35,767 nt of DNA from Methanobacteriota archaeon (GTDB lineage: Archaea; Thermoplasmatota; Poseidoniia; Poseidoniales; Poseidoniaceae). Every line of letters starts with the position of its first letter. The stretch's first letter is position 1. The stretch lies in NCBI GenBank assembly GCA_002722135.1, contig PBKJ01000009.1:124139-159905 (forward strand). The letters are read 5' to 3'. Positions 1 through 8,891 of the stretch are shown here, piece after piece. The position numbers and the translations under genes were made by a program. The notes beneath the pieces are model-generated. The model was not told the origin of the DNA. It made no database searches and worked only from the letters and a program-made list of their open reading frames with translations.

Positions 1-126
1 GGATTGGGCACGAACCATTGGGTCTTTTGGCTGCTGGACCGCATGGAAGGGATCCCCAGCGCGACCGAACACAAACCGCACCTCAACCAAACCGATTGGC
101 ACCCCTGAATCGTCTCCGCATGGACC

Positions 127-1485
127 ATGAAGGATGGACGCCCACGTTCCATCATGCAGGAGCCCGAGGGGTGGCCCGGCAACCTCTGGCTGGAGGGCGC
201 CACGCTGGTCCATCTCCCGGCCGAACAACCGAGGCCTGAGGCGCGACCAAGGGGGCCAGCCAAGCGCATCGGTCCGGGTTTCCTCAACCCCGCGATGGCA
301 CCAGCGAGAACGCGTTCTGTGATGCTGCTGGCCGATGCGCTTGAGCACGACTGGCTGGTGCCGGAAGGCGCGCCCATCCGCGTCTTGGACGCCCTGTGCT
401 CCACCGGCGTTCGCATCCGCCGCTGGCGGCAGGAACTGCCCGAGGCGCACATCGGGCGCGTGGTGCTGACGGGAAACGACCTGGACGCGCACGCCTTGGA
501 CTGGGCGTTGGCTTCCTTCGAGGCCCATCCCAGCGGACGACCGGGTGCCACCCGTCCTGAGCACCGCCAGCGGGCCGTCAAACCTCGCGAGATCGAGGGC
601 GTTCATTTCACGCAAGAAGACGCGCGCGTCGCCTTGCTTCAGGGCGGTTGGCAATGGGTGGATCTGGACCCCTTCGGTTCTCCAATGCCCTTCCTTGACG
701 CTGCTCTCCAGGGCATGGCACGCCGTGGCGTGCTCGAAGTCACGGCCACGGACACGGCGGCCCTGACCGGATCAAGCGCGGCAAGCGGCCGCAGGCGCTA
801 CGGATTCCACGGCATGGTGGACCACTACGCGCACGACGATGCGGTGCGTGTGTTGCTGGCCAACGTGGCCCTAGCAGCCGCGAGGCAGGATCGGGAAATC
901 ACGCCGCTCATGGCCCTTTTCGACGGCCATCACGTTCGGGTTTCGGTGATGGTCCGCACCTCCAAGAACGGGGCGAGTGACGTGCACGAGCACATCGGTT
1001 GGCGCATTCGGGACCAGGACATCCCCTACCGCTTCGTTCGGCATCCGACGCCAGAGCAAACCGAGCGTGGAAGCGGTCCGATGTGGACCGGCCCCCTATG
1101 GCACGCAAGCATCGCAGGTCGAATGACCGAAGAGCGAGCGCTTGAATTGATGCGTCCGAAAGAAGGCATGCTTGAGGCCTGGCGGGCGGAAGGTCTGACG
1201 TGGGACGACGACGACGAGGAACACGCCATGCGCGAAACGAAGCGCGGGGTTCGCCACATCGCCGAAGCCGCGGAGCTCATGGCCATGGACGGTCATGTCA
1301 CGACCTTGCTGAACCTCGACGATTTACCGCGATGGACGGGCACCGGGCGCACGCCCAGACTGCAGCACCTCATCGAGGCCCTGCACGCTGCGGGCCATGC
1401 TGCCGCCCGAGCACCCGACCTGAATCCGTTCATTGTCACCGATGCACCCTTCGATGCCTTGGTCCGCATCGCGCAGGAGATGTGA
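127..1485 (+). CDS. trm1: tRNA (guanine(26)-N(2))-dimethyltransferase, Trm1 family
   Basis: 452-aa ORF with Trm1 hallmarks: GPGFLNPAMAPARTRSVMLL, RVLDALCSTGVRIRRW (SAM-binding), WVDLDPFGSPMPFLDAA, VTATDTAALTGS, VSVMVRTSKNG. The exact start codon is uncertain. Confidence 0.93.
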   Translation: MKDGRPRSIMQEPEGWPGNLWLEGATLVHLPAEQPRPEARPRGPAKRIGPGFLNPAMAPARTRSVMLLADALEHDWLVPEGAPIRVLDALCSTGVRIRRWRQELPEAHIGRVVLTGNDLDAHALDWALASFEAHPSGRPGATRPEHRQRAVKPREIEGVHFTQEDARVALLQGGWQWVDLDPFGSPMPFLDAALQGMARRGVLEVTATDTAALTGSSAASGRRRYGFHGMVDHYAHDDAVRVLLANVALAAARQDREITPLMALFDGHHVRVSVMVRTSKNGASDVHEHIGWRIRDQDIPYRFVRHPTPEQTERGSGPMWTGPLWHASIAGRMTEERALELMRPKEGMLEAWRAEGLTWDDDDEEHAMRETKRGVRHIAEAAELMAMDGHVTTLLNLDDLPRWTGTGRTPRLQHLIEALHAAGHAAARAPDLNPFIVTDAPFDALVRIAQEM

Positions 1486-1488
1486 GGT

Positions 1489-2268
1489 TCACATCACGGA
1501 CGGATCCATGTCCGGTTCGTCGCCGGAGCCGAGCTGATGGCCCGGGCCGATGGGGTCCGGCAGCACGGATTTGGCGCGCTCGATCATCTCACGTACGCTG
1601 TCTTCGATGGTCCGCGCGTTTTCCAACAAGTCGCTGAGCGGCAGGTCCAGACCGGTCAAATCCGAAATGGCCTCCACCGCGATGGCGGCAGCGCGCGCAT
1701 CGGGATACATCGGGTGGGCTTCGGCAAGCAGGGCGATGATGTCCATGTCCAAACGGTCGCCTTCGCCAAGCAGGAAGCCGGTGATGCCCGATACCACGCC
1801 TTGGCGGATGGGTTCGATGCCTGCAGAGCGCAAGGCGTTGCGCATCGCATCGGAGCTTCCGACGCCATACAGATCACCGCCCTCGAACTCCTTGTCCGGC
1901 CTGAGCAGACCATCGACGATGATCAGTTGGTCGAACCCACCTTTGGAAAACCACTCGAGCACCGTGGTGGCGAGCGCGATGTCCTTGTCGTCATCAAACT
2001 GAATTTCAGCCGTGAACACGCCAATGCCGTCGCCTTGGTACACGCGAACTGGGTGTTTCGGGACCTCGTTCTGAATCAAGGCCACCGCAGGAAATTCTGC
2101 GTTCAACACCGTTCCCTGTTGCTCCAACCCGAGGGCGCTGATGATGTGCGAGGCAGCGATAACGCCCACCATACCTGAGCTTGAGAACCCGCAAATGGCC
2201 ACGCCCCCGGTCCGCGGATCGGCGCCTTTGTTGAGCACCAAAGCATAGGGCTTGAATGGCGTCTCCAC
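1489..2268 (-). CDS. PAC2-family protein (proteasome assembly chaperone-like), copy 1
   Basis: 259 aa; GGVAICGFSSSGMVGVIAASHIISAL, LNAEFPAVALIQNEVPKHPVRVYQGD, AEAHPMYPDARAAA. Typical of the archaeal PAC2 family. Confidence 0.85.
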   Translation of the reverse strand: METPFKPYALVLNKGADPRTGGVAICGFSSSGMVGVIAASHIISALGLEQQGTVLNAEFPAVALIQNEVPKHPVRVYQGDGIGVFTAEIQFDDDKDIALATTVLEWFSKGGFDQLIIVDGLLRPDKEFEGGDLYGVGSSDAMRNALRSAGIEPIRQGVVSGITGFLLGEGDRLDMDIIALLAEAHPMYPDARAAAIAVEAISDLTGLDLPLSDLLENARTIEDSVREMIERAKSVLPDPIGPGHQLGSGDEPDMDPSVM

Positions 2269-2320
2269 GGCCTCACCTCGCGTTGACGGCCAGCGCCTCA
2301 GTCAAGAATCCTCGCTCCAT

Positions 2321-5300
2321 TCACTCGTTGTATTCGGACCAGTCCTCTTGACCGGCTTCCCTGTACCACCAGGTCCCGACTTCGTCTTCGTACCATTCCG
2401 TGCCGAACTCGTCAACGTTGATGCCGTCGTCCTCGGATGCCTCCTCGTGCACCTCTTCCGCCACATCATGGTCGGTTTCATCGTGGTCCGTTTCCACGCC
2501 AGAAACCTCTGAGATCAGCGCATCGCTCGGGCGTTCTTTGACTTCCGGCTGCAGGTCCTCGACGGTCGCTCCAGTGGCCTTCAGGTCCGACAAACTGGTG
2601 GTGGTCGTCAAGTCAACGGTTTCCTCTTTGGCGATGGCAAATCCATAGTCGTCGTCCAAATCGTCTTCTGTGAAATCCTCGTCATCCTCTGGACGGCGCA
2701 GCACGACCACGGCCACCACGAGTCCAGCGAGAACCGCGACGGCGCCCAAACCGAGGATCAAGACGTTTGAACCGGAGGAAGCATCGCCCTCGACGGTGCC
2801 GTCCGTACGTGCTTCAAGCGTCCATTCGAGTATGATGGAGCCCTCGTAACTCAGGCTGGCGTTGGAAGCCGTGGTGAGCGCGTACGTGGTCGCCGCCTGG
2901 AAGGCCGTCTCGTCCTCGTCGGCCAAGTCACGCAGCGTCGTCATCGACCACACCACTTGCCGCTCGCCGTTCGCAGCGATGTCCCCGTCGCCTTGCAACA
3001 GGTCAAAGCGCATCAGGCCAAGGGTCTCTGCGCTGGCGTCAAAGGACGCCGTCACCGCGAAGGCGTTCGGGTTGCGCAGGGTGCACTGGGTGTTTTGCTC
3101 GACGGTCACGTCACGTGGGAAGGAGCGCGTGGTGCAATCGCTGACCTCCAGCGGGAGGAGTTCCGTCACCTCAACCGGCTCGTCCGTGCCGCCGTCTCCC
3201 GTCGACTGGTTCCCCGAATCGGGGCCGCCGTTGTCCGTGCTCCGCTCAAGGGTGACCTCATGAACGGCGGGGGCAATCACCCACGGGTAAGCGCTGTTGT
3301 CCAGCGAAAATCGGACCATGGTGGCCTCCGTTGAGGGCGATTCGAGGAGGTAGATGCCGCCCGTGGGCGTCAGCGAACCCGTGCCGAGTTCGGCACCTTC
3401 GGCCCCCAACACGGTGTAGGACATCGAGAGCGGGGGAGCAGCCCCCAACTGTTCGACCAAGGTCTCCTCGACGGTCAGCGAAATGGACCAAGTCGCGTCG
3501 TCCGTCACTTGCACGATGGTGGGTCCATCGACGTCAACCTGAACGGTGCCGTACCCGGTCATGCTCTGCATCACACCGCCCCACGGCTGGCGCAGCAGAT
3601 CGTCATTCACGCCGAGAACGCCGTACGCGAACGTCAACTCGCCGACGTTTTGCGCCATTTGGCTGTCCCACGCCATCAGGCTCGTTTCCTCAAGAGCGAT
3701 GAAGTGGCCGTTTGTATCGGTGCTTCCCGTCACGTTGCGGGCGAAGCCGCTGGCAGGGTGCTCGATGCGGAGCCAGACCGAAGCCTCGTCCAAGGCTTCG
3801 CCGTCTGCCGTCACCTCAACGGTTGCTTTGAGAGGGGCGTCAAGAGGAATCAGGCGAACGCCGTCTGTGGTCGCGTCCCCTTCCAAAATCAAGGTGGCGT
3901 CCGTGACGCGAAGGCTGTCGTTGCGTGGCACGATCGGTCCAGTGGTCGCCAGCGTGCTCGTGTTGCCGTGCTCGTCGACCGCCAGAACGCCGATGTGATA
4001 CGGGGTGCCGTCAGCCAGCGGCGCACCTGGCGTCACCGTCGAAGACGCATCGGTGAAGGCTGAGGTTGTGTTGACGACCACCGGTGTTGACGTGCCGTCC
4101 TCCACGACGAGAACAGGCGTCAGTCCGTCGGTCGAATTGAAGGGTTGAGCCCTCACATACACCTGGAAGGATTGGGCCGTGGTCGCCGTGGCGTCATCCC
4201 ACGACACCGACACGTGGCCGCCTTGGTCGTTGGCAACGTCAGCGGCAGCAAGGTTGGTGACGGCCGGCGGTGGCGCGGGATACGGTACCTGAACCGTCAG
4301 CACGTCGGAGAGGTTGCTCCGCAAGCCGAAGACGTGCCGTGAGCGAACCGCGTAGTCGTACACGTCGCCATAATTCACGTTGGTGTCCACGGTCATGTTG
4401 AGGCCGGCATCGCTGTAGGGCGAGGCGAGATCGATTGCGGTGCCGTTGAGCACACGATACACGTCGAAGCCAAGGAGGCCTTCGCCGAACTCGTTGACGT
4501 CCTGCCACGTGAATTCGACCATCCCCGGCGTCAACGTGGTGAGCGACAATTCTGGAGCTGGGGGCCGTGCAATGTTCGGCGCCCCGTCGAGGTAGGGCCC
4601 CACCACGTCGGTCAACCTGAGCACACCGGCCTCAGTGCTGTTGAACGGGAGGGCGAGACGGAAGTTGCCGGTTCCAAGCTGCATCTTCTGGTTGACCAAG
4701 TTGGAGAGGTTGCCCACGACGCTTGGGTTGTCCTCGATGCTGAGGCGCGCATCGTAGGCGATGTCGAACAGGGTGGTGTTGAGCATCCCGTCAGCGTTGG
4801 CCTCGAGGGAGAAATTCAGGTGAGCCATGGTCACACCGAATCCGTCCGTGCTGGTCGGGAGGGCCAGCACGTGACCCACGAGTGCGGTTTGGATGGCGCC
4901 CACCGTGTCGCTGACGGAGAGCACGCCGTGATGGGTGGTGTTGGCGGTGCCGCCGTACCCCGATGTGCTGATTTCATTCGTTCCATCGCCCTCGACGTCG
5001 AGACCAATGTCGTGCCAGCCACCAACGAAGATTCCGGCCTGAGCCTCGCCTGCGGCCACCACTTGCTCTTGATGGCCGTCGCCGTCGAGGTCTGCGAAGA
5101 TGATGTCCAGCGGCATGCTCCATGGATTGAGCTTGACGGGAGAGGCCAAATCGAGGCCACTTCCATTCGTCGGGCGATTGGTGAGGTTGCCTTCCAGCGT
5201 GGCCATGTTTCCGTCGCTGGCGCCAAGTTCAACCATGAACAATGAAGGCACGCCGTCGCCGTCATGATCACCGAAACTCGCGTTGGTCGTGGTGAACGGA

Positions 5301-6664
5301 TCGTAATCGGTGTGCTCGGTGACCTGCCACGTGTTCCCGTCGTTGATGGCGACCACGTGCTCCAAGTTTCCTGCTCCGGAAACGAAATCGGTGTCGCCGT
5401 CGCCGTCAAGGTCCACGGGGAGCATGCCTCCGCGGAGGTTGCTGAATCGATCTGGCCCCTGTGCTTGTTCGACAAATCGACCGTCCCACTTCAGTTCCCA
5501 CCCTTGGTAGGAGCTCCACCAGTTCGAACCGCGATGCACGACAATGGCGGTCACGTCGGTGTTCTGATTGCTCATGGCGCCAACGTAGATGTCCTGCAGG
5601 TTGGCAGGATTCGAGCTCCCGTTTCGGTAGATGGTCTCGGTGGATTTGGTCAAGAACTGGTCGCCGACGGGCGAAAACGGGTTGAGCACGAAGACGCCTT
5701 GTGTGCTGCCTTGACCGTGAATTGAAACGATGTCGGCGTACCCGTCGTTGGTGAAATCCCCCACCGCGGCTTTCTTCAGCCGATCGTCCATGGTGACGTT
5801 GAGCGTCGCGTTCCAGTGGATGTGCGCCAGTGGGCTGCTGGAATTGACCGCCGTGGTGTTGGAAAGGTGCAGACACGCGTCCACCTCGAGCTCACCCCAC
5901 GTGAACACGTCTTGTCGGCTGTCGTTGTTGAAATCGCCAAGTTCGAAATTCCGCGAATCGTCACACGTGCCGGTCCAGTTCGACATCACCAGCTGCCGCG
6001 TGGTCAAGTTGTAATCGAGCACAGCAAAGGCCGTACCGTTCCCGGTGGTCGCGTTGCTGGCGGAGAGGACCACGATTTCGTCGCTGCCGTCACCGTCCAT
6101 GTCACCGGCCTTCATGTCCACGAAGTCGCCGATGGCCTGGAAAGCAGTGGTCACGTTTGGAATGAAATTCAGGCTGACGGCCGCAGCGCTCACGGCCGCG
6201 TTTTCAGGGAGGAGAAGGTCGCTGGTCACGAACCCGGTGCTGGCGTTCGCGGTGGTGGCGACATGGTCCGACGAACCGCCATGGGCGAACACCGATTGGT
6301 GGCCAAGCGCGCCGTAGCCTTGCCCTTCGAAGGCCCATTCTTTGACCCCGTCCTCGTCGATGTCCAACCAGACCTGTCCCGGCGTATCGAGGGCGTCGTC
6401 CACATCGACAACAAGGCTCAGACCGTTCATGGTCACGTCACGCGGGACGGAGAGGCCAAGCGATGCGTTGCTGGCACCGCCGGCAAGATCGATGTCTTCG
6501 TTCATCATGCCGGTTTCGAATGAGGTGATGGTCCCCGTGCCGCCGCCGGCGCTTGTCTGCGGCAACGGTGAGAGGGAAATCAGCATCAACAGCACCAGCA
6601 GGAAGGCTCGGGCTTGGGCGCGGCCTCGTGGGGACATGGTCGCCTTGGGGCCCTCGGCCTTCAT
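2321..6664 (-). CDS. Giant secreted/membrane-anchored FG-GAP (VCBS) repeat protein with fibronectin-III-like domains, C-terminal TM helix and acidic cytoplasmic tail
   Basis: 1447 aa; N-terminal signal (AFLLVLLMLISLSPLPQTSAGG); FG-GAP motifs DMDGDGSDEIVV, DFTNDGYADIVS, DLDGDGDTDFVSG, DLDGDGHQEQVV; Fn3-like PPAPELSLTTLTPGMVEFTW and VTNLAAADVANDQGGHVSVSWDD; TM VLILGLGAVAVLAGLVVAVVVLRR; acidic tail. Confidence 0.88.
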   Translation of the reverse strand: MKAEGPKATMSPRGRAQARAFLLVLLMLISLSPLPQTSAGGGTGTITSFETGMMNEDIDLAGGASNASLGLSVPRDVTMNGLSLVVDVDDALDTPGQVWLDIDEDGVKEWAFEGQGYGALGHQSVFAHGGSSDHVATTANASTGFVTSDLLLPENAAVSAAAVSLNFIPNVTTAFQAIGDFVDMKAGDMDGDGSDEIVVLSASNATTGNGTAFAVLDYNLTTRQLVMSNWTGTCDDSRNFELGDFNNDSRQDVFTWGELEVDACLHLSNTTAVNSSSPLAHIHWNATLNVTMDDRLKKAAVGDFTNDGYADIVSIHGQGSTQGVFVLNPFSPVGDQFLTKSTETIYRNGSSNPANLQDIYVGAMSNQNTDVTAIVVHRGSNWWSSYQGWELKWDGRFVEQAQGPDRFSNLRGGMLPVDLDGDGDTDFVSGAGNLEHVVAINDGNTWQVTEHTDYDPFTTTNASFGDHDGDGVPSLFMVELGASDGNMATLEGNLTNRPTNGSGLDLASPVKLNPWSMPLDIIFADLDGDGHQEQVVAAGEAQAGIFVGGWHDIGLDVEGDGTNEISTSGYGGTANTTHHGVLSVSDTVGAIQTALVGHVLALPTSTDGFGVTMAHLNFSLEANADGMLNTTLFDIAYDARLSIEDNPSVVGNLSNLVNQKMQLGTGNFRLALPFNSTEAGVLRLTDVVGPYLDGAPNIARPPAPELSLTTLTPGMVEFTWQDVNEFGEGLLGFDVYRVLNGTAIDLASPYSDAGLNMTVDTNVNYGDVYDYAVRSRHVFGLRSNLSDVLTVQVPYPAPPPAVTNLAAADVANDQGGHVSVSWDDATATTAQSFQVYVRAQPFNSTDGLTPVLVVEDGTSTPVVVNTTSAFTDASSTVTPGAPLADGTPYHIGVLAVDEHGNTSTLATTGPIVPRNDSLRVTDATLILEGDATTDGVRLIPLDAPLKATVEVTADGEALDEASVWLRIEHPASGFARNVTGSTDTNGHFIALEETSLMAWDSQMAQNVGELTFAYGVLGVNDDLLRQPWGGVMQSMTGYGTVQVDVDGPTIVQVTDDATWSISLTVEETLVEQLGAAPPLSMSYTVLGAEGAELGTGSLTPTGGIYLLESPSTEATMVRFSLDNSAYPWVIAPAVHEVTLERSTDNGGPDSGNQSTGDGGTDEPVEVTELLPLEVSDCTTRSFPRDVTVEQNTQCTLRNPNAFAVTASFDASAETLGLMRFDLLQGDGDIAANGERQVVWSMTTLRDLADEDETAFQAATTYALTTASNASLSYEGSIILEWTLEARTDGTVEGDASSGSNVLILGLGAVAVLAGLVVAVVVLRRPEDDEDFTEDDLDDDYGFAIAKEETVDLTTTTSLSDLKATGATVEDLQPEVKERPSDALISEVSGVETDHDETDHDVAEEVHEEASEDDGINVDEFGTEWYEDEVGTWWYREAGQEDWSEYNE

Positions 6665-6767
6665 CTTCCTATCGCATCATGGCATGAAGGAAGGGCGCTG
6701 TTTCACCGTCATGGAGTGCTACGGGCGACCGCCAATGCTTAACTATGCAAGCAAATGAGACAATAAC

Positions 6768-7262
6768 ATGACTGAAGCAGTTGTCCGTATCCTCGCTGGC
6801 GACATTGAGGTGAAGATTTCTGGTACCACCAACCAGGTTGAAGAACGCATTGCTGAGCTCCAAGAAGAGGGCGCTTGGTCCTCGGTTTTGGACCGTCTGC
6901 GCATGGCACGTGAAGCCGCCGTTGAGGCGGCGGCGAAGACCATTGGCAGCGCAGAATTGCCCGAACGTGGCGCCGCTTTCCACCACCTCGTGACCGGTGC
7001 TGGCCTTGAGCGCAAGCCAGACATGGTGCTTGCAGCGATCCACTACCTGCGTGATGTCGAAGGCGTGCACGACTCGCCCCCCCGCGTCGTCGCGCAACTC
7101 TTCGAAGACGCTGGCCTCGAAGCTCCCGGCAACCTTTCGCTCTACCTGAACCGCCTGCGCGAGCGCGGTCTGCTTGAGATTCCCGAGAGCGGTGCAGGAA
7201 AGAACCGCTTCGTCGTGCTCACGTCCGCCGGACGTCGTCACCTTGATGAGCGCACCATGTGA
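6768..7262 (+). CDS. Conserved-looking archaeal protein with C-terminal winged-helix-like region, function unknown
   Basis: 164 aa; C-terminal PPRVVAQLFEDAGLEAPGNLSLYLNRLRERGLLEIPESGAGKNRFVVLTSAGRRHL resembles a wHTH. TATA-like element 26 nt upstream of the ATG. Confidence 0.75.
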   Translation: MTEAVVRILAGDIEVKISGTTNQVEERIAELQEEGAWSSVLDRLRMAREAAVEAAAKTIGSAELPERGAAFHHLVTGAGLERKPDMVLAAIHYLRDVEGVHDSPPRVVAQLFEDAGLEAPGNLSLYLNRLRERGLLEIPESGAGKNRFVVLTSAGRRHLDERTM

Positions 7263-7271
7263 GGTTCATCC

Positions 7272-7712
7272 ATGGTCATGTCCGCGTCCGGGGACGACCC
7301 CCGGGACGGCCCAAGCGAGGACGCAGAGGTCCTGGATTGGTCCTTTCAGAACAAGACCAACGCGCTGCTGAGAGGCGGCCGGCACCGCGGCTCCACCTTC
7401 CGTCGCGCCATCCTCGACGGCGCTGATTTGACGGAGGCCGATTTCACCGACTGCGACTTTCGTCGGGCGTCCATGGTCGAGGCCGATCTGATGAAGAGCG
7501 CGTTCGACGGTGCCGATTTGCGTGGTGCCGATCTCCGAAAAGCGCGGATGAACCTCTCCAATTTTCGCAATTGCAAGCTCGCAGGAGCTGACCTGCGCGG
7601 CATCCGAGGGAAGTACGCCATCTGGCAAGGGAGCGATTGGTGGAACGCCACGCTGGACGAGAAGTTGGAGAAGGCTCTGAAGAAAAAGTGGCCAAAGCCC
7701 GACGATGCCTGA
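7272..7712 (+). CDS. Pentapeptide-repeat protein
   Basis: A(D/N)Lxx-type repeats: FRRAILDGADLTEADFTDCDFRRASMVEADLMKSAFDGADLRGADLRKARMNLSNFRNCKLAGADLRG. Confidence 0.9.
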   Translation: MVMSASGDDPRDGPSEDAEVLDWSFQNKTNALLRGGRHRGSTFRRAILDGADLTEADFTDCDFRRASMVEADLMKSAFDGADLRGADLRKARMNLSNFRNCKLAGADLRGIRGKYAIWQGSDWWNATLDEKLEKALKKKWPKPDDA

Positions 7713-8282
7713 TCATTCTTCTTCGGAAAACAGCGCCAGCCGCGCCCTGTGATTGAACAGGGGCATGGCCGCCATCGCCAAGCAAAGACCGGTCATAACG
7801 CTGCACGCCAAAGCCAGGTAGGTTTGCGTGTCCACGAGCATCCCTTCCATGGTCGCCTCGGCGGCGGCCTGGAATCGGAATCCTCCGACGCTGCCGCCAA
7901 TCAGCGCCACCGTTGCACCGAGGCTCGCCAAACGCGGCCCCCATGGCTTGAGAGCATAGAGCCCAAGGCTGCCCACGGCCACCAAGGACATGCCGATGAG
8001 AAGCGACCAGCCACGCCAAGCGTACGCACCGCTGTCCCGCGCTTCGTCGTGGAAGGCCTGGTATTGCTCAGGCGTGACCTCGATCTCATCGTTGAGGTTC
8101 GGCGTCTCGATGGTCATCTCGACTTGGCCGTCGGGGAGGTCCTCGAGCGCTCCGTGCTGAAGCGCATCGAGCCCAGCAAGACCGAGCAGCACGGCCCCAA
8201 GGAGGAGGAGCACGGCGATGGAGCGTGGCCCACGTCGGTCAGGACGGGGGTCGATGGCCCAAGGATCCATGGTCACGGTCAT
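7713..8282 (-). CDS. Small multi-pass membrane protein, function unknown
   Basis: 189 aa with several hydrophobic segments (IAVLLLLGAVLLGLAGL, WSLLIGMSLVAVGSLGLYAL, LASLGATVALIGGSVGG, LALACSVMTGLCLAMAAM). ATGA start/stop overlap with the upstream thioesterase gene. Confidence 0.75.
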   Translation of the reverse strand: MTVTMDPWAIDPRPDRRGPRSIAVLLLLGAVLLGLAGLDALQHGALEDLPDGQVEMTIETPNLNDEIEVTPEQYQAFHDEARDSGAYAWRGWSLLIGMSLVAVGSLGLYALKPWGPRLASLGATVALIGGSVGGFRFQAAAEATMEGMLVDTQTYLALACSVMTGLCLAMAAMPLFNHRARLALFSEEE

Positions 8283-8701
8283 GCCTCCGCGGGCGGCCCA
8301 CAGGCCTGCAGTCTTTCACGCAAGTCGTCAGGAACGGGGCGCGGTTCCATGGTCTGCATGTCCACGCCAACGGTGACCTGGCGTGAGCTCCACACCTGCT
8401 GTCCAAGGTCGTCCTCGAGTCGGTACCGCCAGACCACGCTGGTGGTGCCAACGGACTCGATCCACATCGTCATGACGGCCGTACGGCCGTACCGAAGTGG
8501 TCCGTGAAAGGTGGACTGGACGTCCACCACGGGATAGCCAAGGTTGCGCTCCATGAGCAGCGTGGCGTACTCGACGTCACAGATGTGGACCCATGCCTCC
8601 TCGAAGCACCGGTGCGCCAAATCGTAAATGCGGGGGTAGTAGGTGATGTTCGCCATGTCGATCATGGGGAAATCGACACGACGCCTCACAGTGACCGCCA
8701 T
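8279..8701 (-). CDS. Acyl-CoA thioesterase-like, 4HBT/hotdog fold
   Basis: VRRRVDFPMIDMANITYYPRIYDLAHRCFEEAW, a 4HBT-type motif. Start placed at MAVTVRRRV; the ORF is open back to 8749. Confidence 0.8.
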   Translation of the reverse strand: MAVTVRRRVDFPMIDMANITYYPRIYDLAHRCFEEAWVHICDVEYATLLMERNLGYPVVDVQSTFHGPLRYGRTAVMTMWIESVGTTSVVWRYRLEDDLGQQVWSSRQVTVGVDMQTMEPRPVPDDLRERLQACGPPAEA

Positions 8702-8756
8702 GGCTGTTGCTTTCGCACCTGGGCCATGAACCCTCGTCGGGAACCGCACCCGTCGG

Positions 8757-8766
8757 GCTTATATCG
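8757..8766 (+). promoter_or_regulatory. Archaeal TATA box for tRNA-Arg
   Basis: CTTATATC centred about 27 nt upstream of the tRNA 5' end in an otherwise GC-rich region. Confidence 0.6.
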
Positions 8767-8788
8767 GGTCGGCAGGTCGCCGGAGCGA

Positions 8789-8862
8789 GGCCTGTTAGGG
8801 TAGTCTGGATATCCTTCATCCCTGCGGAGGATGAGACCCGTGTTCGAATCGCGGACGGGCCG
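8789..8862 (+). tRNA. tRNA-Arg(GCG)
   Basis: Acceptor GGCCTGT/ACGGGCC; anticodon stem CATCC/GGATG with loop CTGCGGA (anticodon GCG at 8824-8826); T arm CCGTG-TTCGAAT-CGCGG; discriminator G; followed by genomic CCA (8863-8865). Confidence 0.92.
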
Positions 8863-8891
8863 CCATTCGTTTCGGCAGAATCTTCATTCAT

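Noticed and set aside
18-239. Short +-strand ORFs at the left edge (18-239, 134-322)
   Set aside because: Overlap Trm1 out of frame with no family signal.
8474-8495. Palindromic ACGGCCGTACGGCCGT
   Set aside because: Lies within the thioesterase coding sequence (YGRTAV codons); likely GC-rich coding coincidence.
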